Of a stretch of DNA of 64,000 nt, positions 46,122 to 55,526 are shown piece after piece. The translations under genes and the position numbers were made by a program. The notes under the pieces were generated by a model, which saw only the letters and a list, made by a program, of their open reading frames with translations, searched no databases and had not been told where the DNA came from. This DNA is from Truepera sp. (GTDB lineage: Bacteria; Deinococcota; Deinococci; Deinococcales; Trueperaceae): contig JAVSMU010000001.1 in the NCBI GenBank assembly GCA_032027045.1, positions 996,646 through 1,060,645 on the forward strand, given 5' to 3'. Positions within the stretch are counted from its first letter, which is position 1. The number at the start of each line of letters is the position of its first letter.

Positions 46122-46127
46122 ACCTTA
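46122..46127 (-). promoter_or_regulatory. -10 box (TAAGGT) for leaderless tatD
   Basis: TAAGGT lies 6 bases before the GTG at 46115 on the minus strand. Confidence 0.5.
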
Positions 46128-46257
46128 CCGCCGGGTGCTTGAGCGGCGTGTCTCGGTGGCTTCCGTGAGGCGCTCTCATGTAGGGAAACCACGTCGGAGG
46201 CGCGATTCACCGGCCCCGAGCGGGCCGCGCCGGGGTCGCCCAGGCCGTTTGTGAGTA

Positions 46258-46386
46258 TTGCGTAAGAGGCTTGTGCAAGTTCTGTAATAACGCGCTTGCT
46301 ACCTTCTCGTTACTCAACGAGGGCGAACGCCCTCACCGGCCCCAGCGGTCGAAACGACAAGGGCTAAAGAGAGAGGCCAGGCGAGC
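46258..46386 (+). promoter_or_regulatory. AT-rich promoter region and structured leader of the 57-residue gene
   Basis: This stretch is less GC-rich than its surroundings and contains the near-palindrome CTTGTGCAAG (46270-46279), TAATAA and TACCTT boxes. Two hairpins follow: CTCGTT/AACGAG (46306-46321) and GAGGGCG/CGCCCTC (46319-46334). They share 46319-46321, so only one can fully form. The exact promoter hexamers are uncertain. Confidence 0.5.
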
Positions 46387-46560
46387 ATGATGCTACAAGA
46401 GCGACCCGAGACCCCGGACGTGCGGTACCTGAGCAACGAAGAGTTGGGCGAGATCATCTCGAAGTGCGAAGGAGCCATCGGCGACGGCAGCGCGGAGATC
46501 GGCGACTACGAGGCGTTCGTCGTCTGCCAGAAGGAGCTCGCCCGCCGTACTTGGGCCTGA
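46387..46560 (+). CDS. Small acidic protein of unknown function (57 residues)
   Basis: ATG-ATG opens a 57-codon ORF beginning MMLQERPETPDVRYL, with the acidic helical stretch LSNEELGEIISKCEGAI and a second part DYEAFVVCQKELARR. It has two Cys residues and no membrane segment. I do not recognise the family. A GAGAGAGG run precedes the start, and its own structured leader and AT-rich promoter region argue that it is a real, regulated gene. Confidence 0.65.
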   Translation: MMLQERPETPDVRYLSNEELGEIISKCEGAIGDGSAEIGDYEAFVVCQKELARRTWA

Positions 46561-46621
46561 CGAGTGAGCCTAGCGGGCGGTAGGCAGGGTTACCTCACAT
46601 CCAACACGGTGTAAGCGCGCG

Positions 46622-46627
46622 TAGCAT
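46622..46627 (+). promoter_or_regulatory. -10 box (TAGCAT) for leaderless rlpA
   Basis: TAGCAT lies 5 bases before the ATG at 46633. Confidence 0.5.
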
Positions 46628-46632
46628 TAGGG

Positions 46633-47346
46633 ATGCTCACGCGCGCTTCTTCACGTGACGCGGGCCTTCACCGCGGCGCGGCCGCTGCCTTACGTGCGGC
46701 GGCTCTGTTGCTAGTGGCCTCGCCGCTGTTCGCCGGCTGTGCGCCGGCGGTGGCACGCGCCGACGCCAGCGCGACCAGGGCCGTTGTCGGCAAGCCGCCC
46801 TCGCCGCCCACCGCAGGGGCCCCGCGGGCGCAGAGCGGCATGGCGTCCTGGTATGGCCCGGGTTTCGCCGGTCGGCGCACGGCCAACGGCGAGGTCTTCG
46901 ACCCGAGCCAACTCACCGCCGCTCACCGGGAACTGCCCTTCAACACGCTCGTGCGGGTCGTCAACGAGACGAACGGCGAGAGCGTCGTCGTGCGCATCAA
47001 CGACCGGGGGCCGTTCAAGGGGGGCCGCATCATCGACCTTTCCCGCGCGGCGGCCGAGGCAGTCGGCATGATCGGCAGTGGAGTCGCCCGTGTGCGCCTC
47101 GAGGTGCTGACGCTGCCGCCCGGGACGGTGCGAGTGGGCACGCTGCGCACGCTCAGCGACTTCGACATCGTCTCCCGCCAACACGCGGTGGGCACGCTGC
47201 TGGCGCTCACCCCCGTCCAGGGTGGAGAGCCGATCGTCGTGCGGGTGGTCTCTCAGGACCTGCCCATCGAGAGCCCCGCCGACGTCCTCGTGGGCCTCGA
47301 GCTGTACGCCAGCGTCGGATCGGAAGCCAAGGTCAGCGGGGACTGA
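46633..47346 (+). CDS. rlpA: RlpA-like lipoprotein (septal-ring lytic transglycosylase family)
   Basis: A signal peptide ends in the lipobox LFAGC (Cys near residue 36), so the mature protein is a lipoprotein. The double-psi beta-barrel domain follows: GMASWYGPGFAGRRTANGE, then ELPFNTLVRV and VVRINDRGPF, with the catalytic Asp of RlpA-type enzymes. The C-terminal 80 residues form a second beta domain but not an obvious SPOR domain. The 237-residue protein probably cleaves peptidoglycan at division sites. Confidence 0.88.
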   Translation: MLTRASSRDAGLHRGAAAALRAAALLLVASPLFAGCAPAVARADASATRAVVGKPPSPPTAGAPRAQSGMASWYGPGFAGRRTANGEVFDPSQLTAAHRELPFNTLVRVVNETNGESVVVRINDRGPFKGGRIIDLSRAAAEAVGMIGSGVARVRLEVLTLPPGTVRVGTLRTLSDFDIVSRQHAVGTLLALTPVQGGEPIVVRVVSQDLPIESPADVLVGLELYASVGSEAKVSGD

Positions 47347-47404
47347 AGCCGGCGGGCTCCTCGAACAGCGGGCATCGGCCGTCGCGGTCGCATGCCGGAC
47401 CGAG

Positions 47405-47505
47405 CCTCACGTCAGGCTGATCCTCACGTCAGGCGGATTCTCAAGTCGGGCTGAACCTCACGCCAGGCTGAGTCTCACGTCAGGGTGAATCTCACGCCCG
47501 GCTAA
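47405..47505. repeat. 17-bp imperfect tandem repeat, about six copies
   Basis: Diverged copies of a CCTCACGTCAGGCTGAT-like unit start near 47405, 47422, 47440, 47456, 47473 and 47490. They fill the gap between rlpA and the converging trpA and run into the trpA stop. Confidence 0.9.
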
Positions 47506-48284
47506 TCACGTCGGCACCCCGCCGCCAGCTCCGCGGCCAGTGCTCCCAGGTCACCGCCGTCCGACAACGTCCGGACCAGCGCCGAACCCACGATCACGCC
47601 GTCCGCCACCCCGGCGACGCGCCGCGCGCTCTCCGCGTTCGCGACGCCGAAGCCGACGGCCACGGGCAGGTCGGTGACGGCCTTCGTGGCCGCGACCAGG
47701 TTCGCCACTTCGGTGGGCACGCTCTCCCTGGCGCCCGTGACGCCGGTGACCGAGACCGCGTACACGAAGCCGCGGCAGGCGGCGGTGACCAGGCGCAGCC
47801 TGGCGGTGGTGGAGGTGGGCGCTACCAAGAAGACGGTGTCCAGGTCGGCTTCGCGGGCGGCCGCGATGAGTTCCTCCCCCTCGTCGGGCGGCAGGTCGGG
47901 CAAGATGAGTCCGTCGGCGCCCGCGGCCTTTGCCGCGCGCACGAACCCGGCCTCGCCGCCCGGGAAGCAGTAGACAGGGTTGTAGTAGGTCATCACCAGG
48001 AGGGGCTTGTCGGTCGTGGCCCTGAGCGTCTTCACGAGCGCGAGGGTGCGCGCGCCGCTTGCGCCGCCCGCCAGCGCGGCCTCGCTGGCGCGTTGGATGA
48101 CCGGCCCGTCGCCCAGCGGGTCGGAGAACGGTAGCCCGACCTCCAGGACGTCGGCGTGGCGCAACACGTCCGTGGCGGCCCGCAGGAACCGTGCGTCGTC
48201 GGGGTACGACGCGGTCAGGAAGGCGATGAACGCCGCGCGGCCTTCCGATTCCGCGCGGGCGAAGGCAGCGGCCAGTCGGCTCAC
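47502..48284 (-). CDS. trpA: Tryptophan synthase alpha chain
   Basis: TrpA cleaves indole-glycerol phosphate and channels indole to TrpB. The 260-residue TIM barrel has [46 protein letters not shown] and [11 protein letters not shown], including the catalytic Glu and Asp. The GTG start overlaps the trpB stop by 4 bases. Confidence 0.96.
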   Translation of the reverse strand: MSRLAAAFARAESEGRAAFIAFLTASYPDDARFLRAATDVLRHADVLEVGLPFSDPLGDGPVIQRASEAALAGGASGARTLALVKTLRATTDKPLLVMTYYNPVYCFPGGEAGFVRAAKAAGADGLILPDLPPDEGEELIAAAREADLDTVFLVAPTSTTARLRLVTAACRGFVYAVSVTGVTGARESVPTEVANLVAATKAVTDLPVAVGFGVANAESARRVAGVADGVIVGSALVRTLSDGGDLGALAAELAAGCRRD

Positions 48285-49543
48285 GAGTGACCCGCCCCCT
48301 CGCGCAACCTCTGCACTTCCGCGACGTCCTTGTCGCCGCGGCCCGAGAGGCTCACGACGATCACTTGCTCGGGGCGCATGGTGGGCGCTAACCGCAAGAC
48401 GTGAGCCACCGCGTGAGCGCTCTCGAGCGCAGGCACTATGCCCTCCGTGTGGGCGAGCACCTCGAAGGCGGCGAGGGCCTCGTCATCGGTGACGGCCACG
48501 TACTCGGCGAGGCCGTGCTGGTGGTAGTAGCTGTGCTCGGGCCCCACGCCCGGGTAATCGAGGCCCGCCGAAACGCTATGCGGCGGCGACACCTGCCCGT
48601 CCGCGTCCGAGAGCAGGTACATGAGCGAGCCGTGCAGGACGCCCGTCTTGCCACCCGAGACCGACGCGGCGTGAAGCCCGCTGCCGAGACCGTGGCCGCC
48701 GGCTTCTACCCCCACGAGGCGCGGCCGCACGTTCGCGGCCAAGTAGGCGAACGGCGCGAAGATGCCCACGGCGTTGCTGCCGCCACCCACGCACGCCACT
48801 ATCGCGTCCGGTATGGCGCGGCCCTCGGCTTGCTCCAGCTGCCGGGCGACTTCGCGCCCTATCACGGCCTGGAAGTCGCGCACCAGCATGGGGTAGGGGT
48901 GCGGTCCAACCACCGACCCCAGGATGTAGAACGTGTCCCTGACGTTGGTGACCCAGTCACGGATGGCTTCGTTGGTGGCGTCCTTGAGCGTCTTGGTGCC
49001 GCTGGAGACGGGGATCACCTCGGCGCCCAGCAGTTCCATGCGGTAGACGTTCAGCGCCTGGCGCCGGACGTCCTCCTCGCCCATGTAGACGCGGCACTCG
49101 AGGCCGTAGAGCGCGGCGGCCGTCGCGGTCGCAACGCCGTGCTGACCCGCGCCCGTCTCGGCTATCACGCGCTGCTTGCCCATGCGCTTGGCCAGCAGCG
49201 CCTGGCCCAGGGTGTTGTTGATCTTGTGCGCCCCCGTGTGGTTCAGGTCCTCGCGCTTGAGGTAGATGCGCGCCCCGCCCAGCGCCGCGGTGAGGTTGCG
49301 CGCCAGGTAGAGGAGGCTCGGCCGGCCGGCGTAGTCGCGGAGCACGGCGCCGTACTCGCCGAGGAACTCGGGGTCCTCGCGCGCCGCGAGGTAAGCGGTC
49401 TGCAACTCGTCGAGGGCGGGGATGAGGGTCTCCGGGACGTAGCGGCCACCGAACATGCCGAAGCGGCCACGGGCGTCCGGCAGCGGGAAGGGTTCCTTGA
49501 CGCCGGCTTCCGCGGGCGACGGGTTCGGCTGGGTTATGTGCAT
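48281..49543 (-). CDS. trpB: Tryptophan synthase beta chain
   Basis: TrpB condenses indole and serine using PLP. The 420-residue protein has [15 protein letters not shown], the PLP lysine in [26 protein letters not shown] and [20 protein letters not shown] precedes the ATG at 49543. The upstream 380 bases carry two repeat arrays and, before them, a leader peptide with tandem Trp codons. No other trp gene is in the window. Confidence 0.97.
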   Translation of the reverse strand: MHITQPNPSPAEAGVKEPFPLPDARGRFGMFGGRYVPETLIPALDELQTAYLAAREDPEFLGEYGAVLRDYAGRPSLLYLARNLTAALGGARIYLKREDLNHTGAHKINNTLGQALLAKRMGKQRVIAETGAGQHGVATATAAALYGLECRVYMGEEDVRRQALNVYRMELLGAEVIPVSSGTKTLKDATNEAIRDWVTNVRDTFYILGSVVGPHPYPMLVRDFQAVIGREVARQLEQAEGRAIPDAIVACVGGGSNAVGIFAPFAYLAANVRPRLVGVEAGGHGLGSGLHAASVSGGKTGVLHGSLMYLLSDADGQVSPPHSVSAGLDYPGVGPEHSYYHQHGLAEYVAVTDDEALAAFEVLAHTEGIVPALESAHAVAHVLRLAPTMRPEQVIVVSLSGRGDKDVAEVQRLREGAGHS

Positions 49544-49685
49544 GTGTCCTCCGGTTCGTGCACCCCGGTCGTCATGGACGCCGGCGGCCGGTCGGTTACG
49601 GGCGGCCACGGACGAGGGCGCGCTCGGTGAAAGTGAGGGAGGTGTCGGTCGGGTGGGTGCACCGGCACGGGGCCGGCGGTTCACC

Positions 49686-49790
49686 CGGGTACGGCTGGAT
49701 CAGGCTTCGGGTACGGCAGGAGCAGACTCCGGGTACGCCTGGAGCGGGCTCCGGGTGCGGCGGGAGCAAGCTCCGGGTACGGCTGATCGA
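49686..49790. repeat. 22-bp tandem repeat, about 4.6 copies
   Basis: Units beginning CGGGTACGGC or close variants start at 49686, 49708, 49730, 49752 and 49774 in the leader region between trpL and trpB. The gap 49544-49922 holds this array and the next one but no convincing gene. Confidence 0.92.
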
Positions 49791-49800
49791 GGCGCGCGGC

Positions 49801-49920
49801 GATCGCGAAGGATTCGATCGGGAACTGCTGGGTCGGGAACCGTTCGAGCGGGAAGCTTTGGATCGGCAACTATCCGATCGGGAGCAGCGCAACCGGGTTC
49901 CGCGCGATCGGGTCGGGCTC
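49801..49920. repeat. 15-bp imperfect tandem repeat, eight copies
   Basis: Eight 15-base units, best preserved as GATCGGGAACTGCTG, follow directly on the 22-bp array and stop 3 bases before the trpL stop codon. Confidence 0.9.
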
Positions 49921-49922
49921 GG

Positions 49923-50003
49923 TCAGCCTGGGCCGTGCCGCCACCACCGTTGGTGGCGTCGCTTGAACGCGCGTGGAGTGCGAACGCGGGGTCTCGGGCG
50001 CAT
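49923..50003 (-). CDS. trpL: trp operon leader peptide (26 residues, Trp-Trp)
   Basis: ATG 50003, 6 bases after TAGACT, opens a 26-codon Arg-rich ORF ending RRHQRWWRHGPG. Codons 20 and 21 are TGG TGG and form the 3' arm of a perfect 8-bp hairpin (49939-49958). It lies upstream of trpBA in the same direction. Position, tandem Trp codons and hairpin are the hallmarks of a tryptophan attenuator peptide. I could not find a classical U-tract terminator downstream. Confidence 0.72.
   Translation of the reverse strand: MRPRPRVRTPRAFKRRHQRWWRHGPG
49939..49958 (-). promoter_or_regulatory. Hairpin containing the tandem Trp codons
   Basis: In the RNA CGCCACCA (49958-49951) pairs perfectly with TGGTGGCG (49946-49939) around a 4-base loop. 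The Trp codons occupy 49941-49946, so a stalled ribosome would prevent this hairpin. Confidence 0.75.
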
Positions 50004-50009
50004 CGTCGA

Positions 50010-50038
50010 AGTCTACGCGAGCGGGCCGTGGGTGACAA
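50010..50038 (-). promoter_or_regulatory. trp operon promoter
   Basis: TTGTCA (50033-50038), a 17-base spacer and TAGACT (50010-50015) lead into the trpL ATG after 6 bases. Confidence 0.75.
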
Positions 50039-50062
50039 GTGTTCAGGGGGCCGGCGGGGCGT

Positions 50063-51058
50063 TCAGCCGGCCGTCAGCCACCCGAGGTCCGCGGGCGTCA
50101 GCCGCGCGGGGTCACAGGAGTGGCGCGCGGGGTCGAAGGCCGCGAGAAGCTCGGCCGGCGAGAGCTCGGTTCTCGCCTCCGTCACTCCCAGAAGGTGGCC
50201 CAAGAGCCCCAACACGCGCTCCGGCCGAACGCCCGCGGTGCGTAGCTCGGTGAGGGCGAGCGCCCCGCTCCGCTTTGCCAGCCGCTCTCCCGCCACGTCT
50301 TGCAGCAGTCCAACGTGCGCGAAGCCGGGGGGCTCCAGCGCCAGCGCCTCATATAACGCCAGTTGGGCGGCCGTGCTGGTGAGCAGGTCGGCCCCCCTGA
50401 CGACCTCGGTCACCTCCATGGCGGCGTCGTCGACGACCACCGCCAGTTGATACGCCCACAGGCCATCCGCGCGCCGCACGACGAAGTGGCCGAAGTCGCG
50501 CGCCAGGCGCACGCGGGTCTCACCCAGGCAGGCATCCGCGAACGAGACCTCCTCGTCCGTCACCGCGAAGCGCCAGCTTGGCGTGGCGCCGGCCGCCAAC
50601 TTGATGGAGGCGATGGCCGCGCTGCGCCTTCGATCGGCGTCGCTGTAGACGCGCGTATGCGCCGGGCCGTGGGGTGCGCCCGAGGCCTCCGCCAGGTCCT
50701 TTCGTGACAGGTAGCACTCGAACACGCGGTCGTCGGCCCTCAGACGTTCCAGCGCCGCCGCGTAAAGGGCGCTGCGCTCACTCTGGCGGTAGGGCCCGTG
50801 GGGGCCACCGACGTCAGGCCCCTCCTCCCAGTCCAGGCCGAGCCAGCGCAACTCACTCAGGTTGCCCGACACCGCCTCCGGCTTCGTGCGTGGGCCGTCC
50901 AGGTCCTCCACCCGGATGACGAAGTCGCCCCCGAACGAGCGCGCCCGCAACCACGCCACTAGCGCGGTGCGGGCGTTGCCCAGGTGAAGGAAGCCCGTGG
51001 GGGAGGGCGCGAAACGGCCGCGGTAGTGGCCGCCGCGCGTTGGCCCGGGCTGCGCCAT
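50063..51058 (-). CDS. gluQ: Glutamyl-Q tRNA(Asp) synthetase
   Basis: GluQ-RS attaches glutamate to queuosine in tRNA-Asp. The 331-residue protein is a truncated GluRS with only the catalytic part: GRFAPSPTGFLHLGNARTAL (HxGH-like), RVEDLDGPR, and WAYQLAVVVDDAAM in place of the GluRS KMSKS end. The zinc cluster usual in GluQ-RS is reduced to a single Cys in FECYLSRKD. ATG 51058 lies 8 bases after the sucD stop, suggesting cotranscription with sucCD. Confidence 0.9.
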   Translation of the reverse strand: MAQPGPTRGGHYRGRFAPSPTGFLHLGNARTALVAWLRARSFGGDFVIRVEDLDGPRTKPEAVSGNLSELRWLGLDWEEGPDVGGPHGPYRQSERSALYAAALERLRADDRVFECYLSRKDLAEASGAPHGPAHTRVYSDADRRRSAAIASIKLAAGATPSWRFAVTDEEVSFADACLGETRVRLARDFGHFVVRRADGLWAYQLAVVVDDAAMEVTEVVRGADLLTSTAAQLALYEALALEPPGFAHVGLLQDVAGERLAKRSGALALTELRTAGVRPERVLGLLGHLLGVTEARTELSPAELLAAFDPARHSCDPARLTPADLGWLTAG

Positions 51059-51066
51059 GGCGCTTC

Positions 51067-52001
51067 TCAGGCCAGGCCGGCCCGGCGCATCGCCTCCAGC
51101 ATGGCGCTGCCCATGTCGGACGGGGTGGCCGCCACCACGACGCCTGCCGCTTCCAGGGCCGCGATCTTCTCGGCCGCGGTGCCCTGGCCTCCCGAGATTA
51201 TGGCGCCCGCGTGCCCCATACGCTTGCCGGCGGGCGCGGTGGTGCCCGCGATGAACGAGGCGACGGGCTTCGTCATGTTGGCGCTGATCCAGGCCGCGGC
51301 CTGCTCCTCGGCGCTGCCGCCGATCTCGCCGATCATGATCACGCCCTCCGTGGCGGGATCGGCGTTGAACAACTCCAACACGTCTATGAAGTTGGTGCCG
51401 TTGACCGGGTCGCCGCCTATGCCGACGGCCGTGGTCTGCCCGAGCCCGTTGTCGGTGAGCTGCTTGACGGCCTCGTACGTGAGGGTGCCGGAGCGGCTGA
51501 TCACCCCGATGCGACCGTGCTGGTGTATGTAGCCGGGCATTATCCCGATCTTGCACTGGTGCGGCGTGATGACGCCCGGGCAGTTCGGACCCACCAGGCG
51601 CACGTCCTTGCCCACCAGGTAGCGCTTGACCTTCACCATGTCGCCGATCGGGATGCCCTCGGTGATGGTGATGATCAGCTTCAGCCCGGCCTCCGCAGCC
51701 TCCATGATGGCGTCGGCCGCGAACGGCGGTGGTACGAAGACCACCGTGGCGTTGGCGCCGGTGGCTTCGAGGGCGTCCCTGACGGTGTTGAAGCTCGGCA
51801 CGTCGACCCGGTAGCGGTCGGCGCGGCCCGGCACGCCGGAGTGGTCGGTCTCGCCCTCGAAGCGCACGAGCTGACCGCCCTTTCCGGGCCGCACGGCGCC
51901 CACCACGTTGGTGCCGTAGGCGATCGCCTTGTCGGTGTGGAACGTGCCGGCCTCGCCGAGGCCCTGCACTATCAGGCGGGTGTCGCTGTCGACCAAGACG
52001 C

Positions 52002-52005
<4 letters not shown>
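51067..52005 (-). CDS. sucD: Succinate-CoA ligase alpha subunit
   Basis: SucD binds CoA and carries the phospho-His. The 312-residue protein has the CoA-binding [37 protein letters not shown] and the active-site [12 protein letters not shown]. The GTG start overlaps the sucC stop by 4 bases. Confidence 0.96.
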
Positions 52006-53234
<1,229 letters not shown>

Positions 53235-53395
53235 GGGAACCTCCAGGGAACTCAGCGCCGCGACAGGCTACCGTGAGGCGCCGCGGTGGCGCTAAAGAAC
53301 AGTCTTTCCCAAGGTACACCCCGTCGGCCCGCAAGGCACCCACGCCTGGCGCCGCGATGTGGCAGATGCCCTCTCGCGTCACGGTGACGGCCGGA

Positions 53396-53401
53396 TACAG
53401 T
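53396..53401 (+). promoter_or_regulatory. -10 box (TACAGT) for leaderless moaB
   Basis: TACAGT lies 6 bases before the ATG at 53408. Confidence 0.5.
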
Positions 53402-53407
53402 CGGGTC

Positions 53408-53899
53408 ATGGTGCGCACAGCCATCCTCACCGTTTCGGACTCCGGCGCCGGGGACGAGAGCGAGGACCGCGCCGCTCAGGCCATCCGCCAGGTCTTGAAG
53501 GGCGGCCCGTTCGTGGAGGTCGACTACCAGTCGGTGCAAGACCAGCAGGCGCCCATACGCGCCAAGTTGCGCGTGTGGTGCGACCAGGGCAACGTCGACC
53601 TGATCCTCACCACCGGCGGGGTGGGGCTGGGAAAGAAGGACCGCACGCCGGAGGCTACGGCCGAGGTCATCGAGCGCGAGGTGCCCGGGCTGCCAGAGGC
53701 CATGCGCGCGGCGCTCGCCAAGGACAGGCCTCTCGCGGTGCTCTCACGCGGACTCGCGGGGGTCAGGCGCTCCACGTTGATAGTGAACCTCCCGCCGATG
53801 CCCGACGCGGCAAGTTCCGCGCTCGCCGCCGTAATCACCGCGCTCGCGTTCGCGGTCGAGGAGTTGCGGGGCGAGAAGGTCGTGCCACCGGCCGGCTGA
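53408..53899 (+). CDS. moaB: MoaB/MogA-family molybdopterin adenylyltransferase
   Basis: These proteins adenylate molybdopterin before molybdenum insertion. The 163-residue protein has TAILTVSDSGAGDESED, ILTTGGVGLGKKDRTPEAT and SRGLAGVRRSTLIVNLPP, which fit the MoaB/Mog fold. No other moa or moe gene is in the window. ATG 53408 follows a TACAGT box by 6 bases. Confidence 0.92.
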   Translation: MVRTAILTVSDSGAGDESEDRAAQAIRQVLKGGPFVEVDYQSVQDQQAPIRAKLRVWCDQGNVDLILTTGGVGLGKKDRTPEATAEVIEREVPGLPEAMRAALAKDRPLAVLSRGLAGVRRSTLIVNLPPMPDAASSALAAVITALAFAVEELRGEKVVPPAG

Positions 53900-53906
53900 C
53901 GCCGCT

Positions 53907-53912
53907 TATAGT
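53907..53912 (+). promoter_or_regulatory. -10 box (TATAGT) for leaderless DUF456 gene
   Basis: TATAGT lies 6 bases before the GTG at 53919. Confidence 0.55.
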
Positions 53913-53918
53913 TCGTGC

Positions 53919-54404
53919 GTGACGATCCTCGCGTTCCTCGTCTTCCTGATCGCGTTCGCCGTGGCCACGGTCGGCGTCGTCGTGCCGGTGCTGCCCGGTG
54001 TCCCGATCGCGGCGGCGGGGGCGCTGGCGGCGGCCGCCATCATGGGTTTCGAGCGTTTCGGCGTGCAGATCCTGATTCAGGTCGCCCTGCTCGCCGTCCT
54101 CTCCCAGCTGATCGACCTGGCCGGCACGTACCTGGGATCCAAGGTCTACGGCGCCGGGCGGGCGGGCACGTGGGGCGGGGTCATCGGCTCGTTCGTGGGG
54201 CTCTTCGTGTTCCCGCCATGGGGTTTCTTGTTGGGAGCCGTAGCGGGCGCGGTCGGCGCCGAACTGTTGGTTGGTCGGGAGTTGCGGCAGGCGGTGCGCT
54301 CCGGCATCGGGGCGTTTGTGGGCACTTTGGGGGGCAGCGTCGCGAAGCTGGTGATAATGGTAGTGATAGGTGTAATCGTGTTCCCACGCTTCTTCGCAGG
54401 GTGA
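53919..54404 (+). CDS. DUF456 membrane protein
   Basis: The 161-residue protein is almost entirely hydrophobic, with about four membrane helices and the loop motifs VVPVLPGVPIAAAG and LGSKVYGAGRAGTWGG typical of DUF456. Function is unknown. GTG 53919 is supported by TATAGT 6 bases upstream. Confidence 0.85.
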   Translation: MTILAFLVFLIAFAVATVGVVVPVLPGVPIAAAGALAAAAIMGFERFGVQILIQVALLAVLSQLIDLAGTYLGSKVYGAGRAGTWGGVIGSFVGLFVFPPWGFLLGAVAGAVGAELLVGRELRQAVRSGIGAFVGTLGGSVAKLVIMVVIGVIVFPRFFAG

Positions 54405-54470
54405 TGGTTCCGGCCGACGTAAAGGGCGGCCATCGGCCCCAGATGAGAGGACGCGCGGCCTAGGAGCTAT

Positions 54471-55526
54471 ATGGACCCGATCCTCGTCCAGTTAGGGCCT
54501 CTTTCCATCAGGTGGTACGGCCTCCTCATCGCGCTTGGCGTTCTCGTCGGCTCGGCGTTGGCCCTGCGGTACGCGGAACGCCGCGGCCTCGACCCCGAGC
54601 GGTTGCTCGATCTCGCGCCGTGGCTGGTCATCGCCGGTGTCGTCGGCGCGCGCGTCGTTTACGTGATCACGAGCCCTGCCGCCTTCTTCGGGCCCAACGG
54701 CAACCTGCTGGACGCCCTCAAGGTGTGGCAGGGGGGCATCAGTATCCACGGTGGCGTGATCGGCATCGTGGTGGCGACGTGGCTGTACTGCCGCGCCCAC
54801 AAGCTCAACATGTGGGCCTACCTCGACGCCATGTCGCCGATCGCCGGCCTCGGCATCATCGGCGGCCGCATCGGCAACTTCATGAACGGCACCGACACGG
54901 GCGGCAGGCTCACCAACTGGCCCATCGGCTTCACCTGGCCGGACCCGGGCACCGAGACGTTCGGCGCCTTCGGGCGCGTCGTGTTCGGCCGCGACCTGTG
55001 GAGCGCCTTTCCCGGCGTCTGTTCCGACGGGTCGTACATCCCCTTCTATCAGTGCACGGGGGAGATAGTGCGCGGCCCGGTACACCTGACGCAGATGTAC
55101 GGCGTGCTCATCGGCGCAATCGTGTTGCTCATCACGCTCTGGGCGCTCAACAGACGGCGGGGCCCGGGCTACGCCTTCTGGCAGATGGTGCTCTGGTACT
55201 CCGTGCTGCGCGCGGTGCTGGAAGAGACCTTCCGCGACAACCCGCTCATAATCAAGGCCGTGCTCGAGGACGGTCTCGACAAGGCCGGCATCGGCCTGTT
55301 CACGGTTACCCAGCTCGCCAGCGTGGTGCTGATCGTCGTGGCCGCGTTCATGATCGGGCGAAGCGCCGCTGCGCCGTTCCCGCCCCCGGTTCTTCGCCAG
55401 GCCGTCGCCCCGGGGCCGGCCGGTGGCGGCCCCCCTACGACCGGCAAGGCCGGCAAGGCGGGCAAGGCGGGCAAGGCGGGCAAGGCGGGCAAGGCCGGCA
55501 AACCCGGGGCGGGTAAGAAGCGGTGA
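54471..55526 (+). CDS. lgt: Prolipoprotein diacylglyceryl transferase
   Basis: Lgt adds diacylglycerol to the lipobox Cys of prolipoproteins in the cytoplasmic membrane. The protein has IRWYGLLIALGVLVG, WQGGISIHGGVIG with the conserved His, the signature GGRIGNFMNGTDTGG and several membrane helices. The 351 residues include a Pro/Gly-rich cytoplasmic tail ending in six GKA repeats. AGGAG precedes the ATG. The stop overlaps the glmU start. Confidence 0.94.
   Translation: MDPILVQLGPLSIRWYGLLIALGVLVGSALALRYAERRGLDPERLLDLAPWLVIAGVVGARVVYVITSPAAFFGPNGNLLDALKVWQGGISIHGGVIGIVVATWLYCRAHKLNMWAYLDAMSPIAGLGIIGGRIGNFMNGTDTGGRLTNWPIGFTWPDPGTETFGAFGRVVFGRDLWSAFPGVCSDGSYIPFYQCTGEIVRGPVHLTQMYGVLIGAIVLLITLWALNRRRGPGYAFWQMVLWYSVLRAVLEETFRDNPLIIKAVLEDGLDKAGIGLFTVTQLASVVLIVVAAFMIGRSAAAPFPPPVLRQAVAPGPAGGGPPTTGKAGKAGKAGKAGKAGKAGKPGAGKKR
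55443..55505 (+). repeat. 9-bp coding repeat in the lgt tail
   Basis: Seven 9-base units (GGCAAGGCG or variants) encode a basic GKA repeat at the C-terminus of Lgt. Confidence 0.95.

Noticed and set aside
49681-49869. Minus-strand ORF with a five-residue repeat (PIESF-like) within the trp leader arrays
   Set aside because: The periodicity comes from the 15-bp DNA repeat. It lacks the pentapeptide-repeat consensus and has no start supported by a box or ribosome site.
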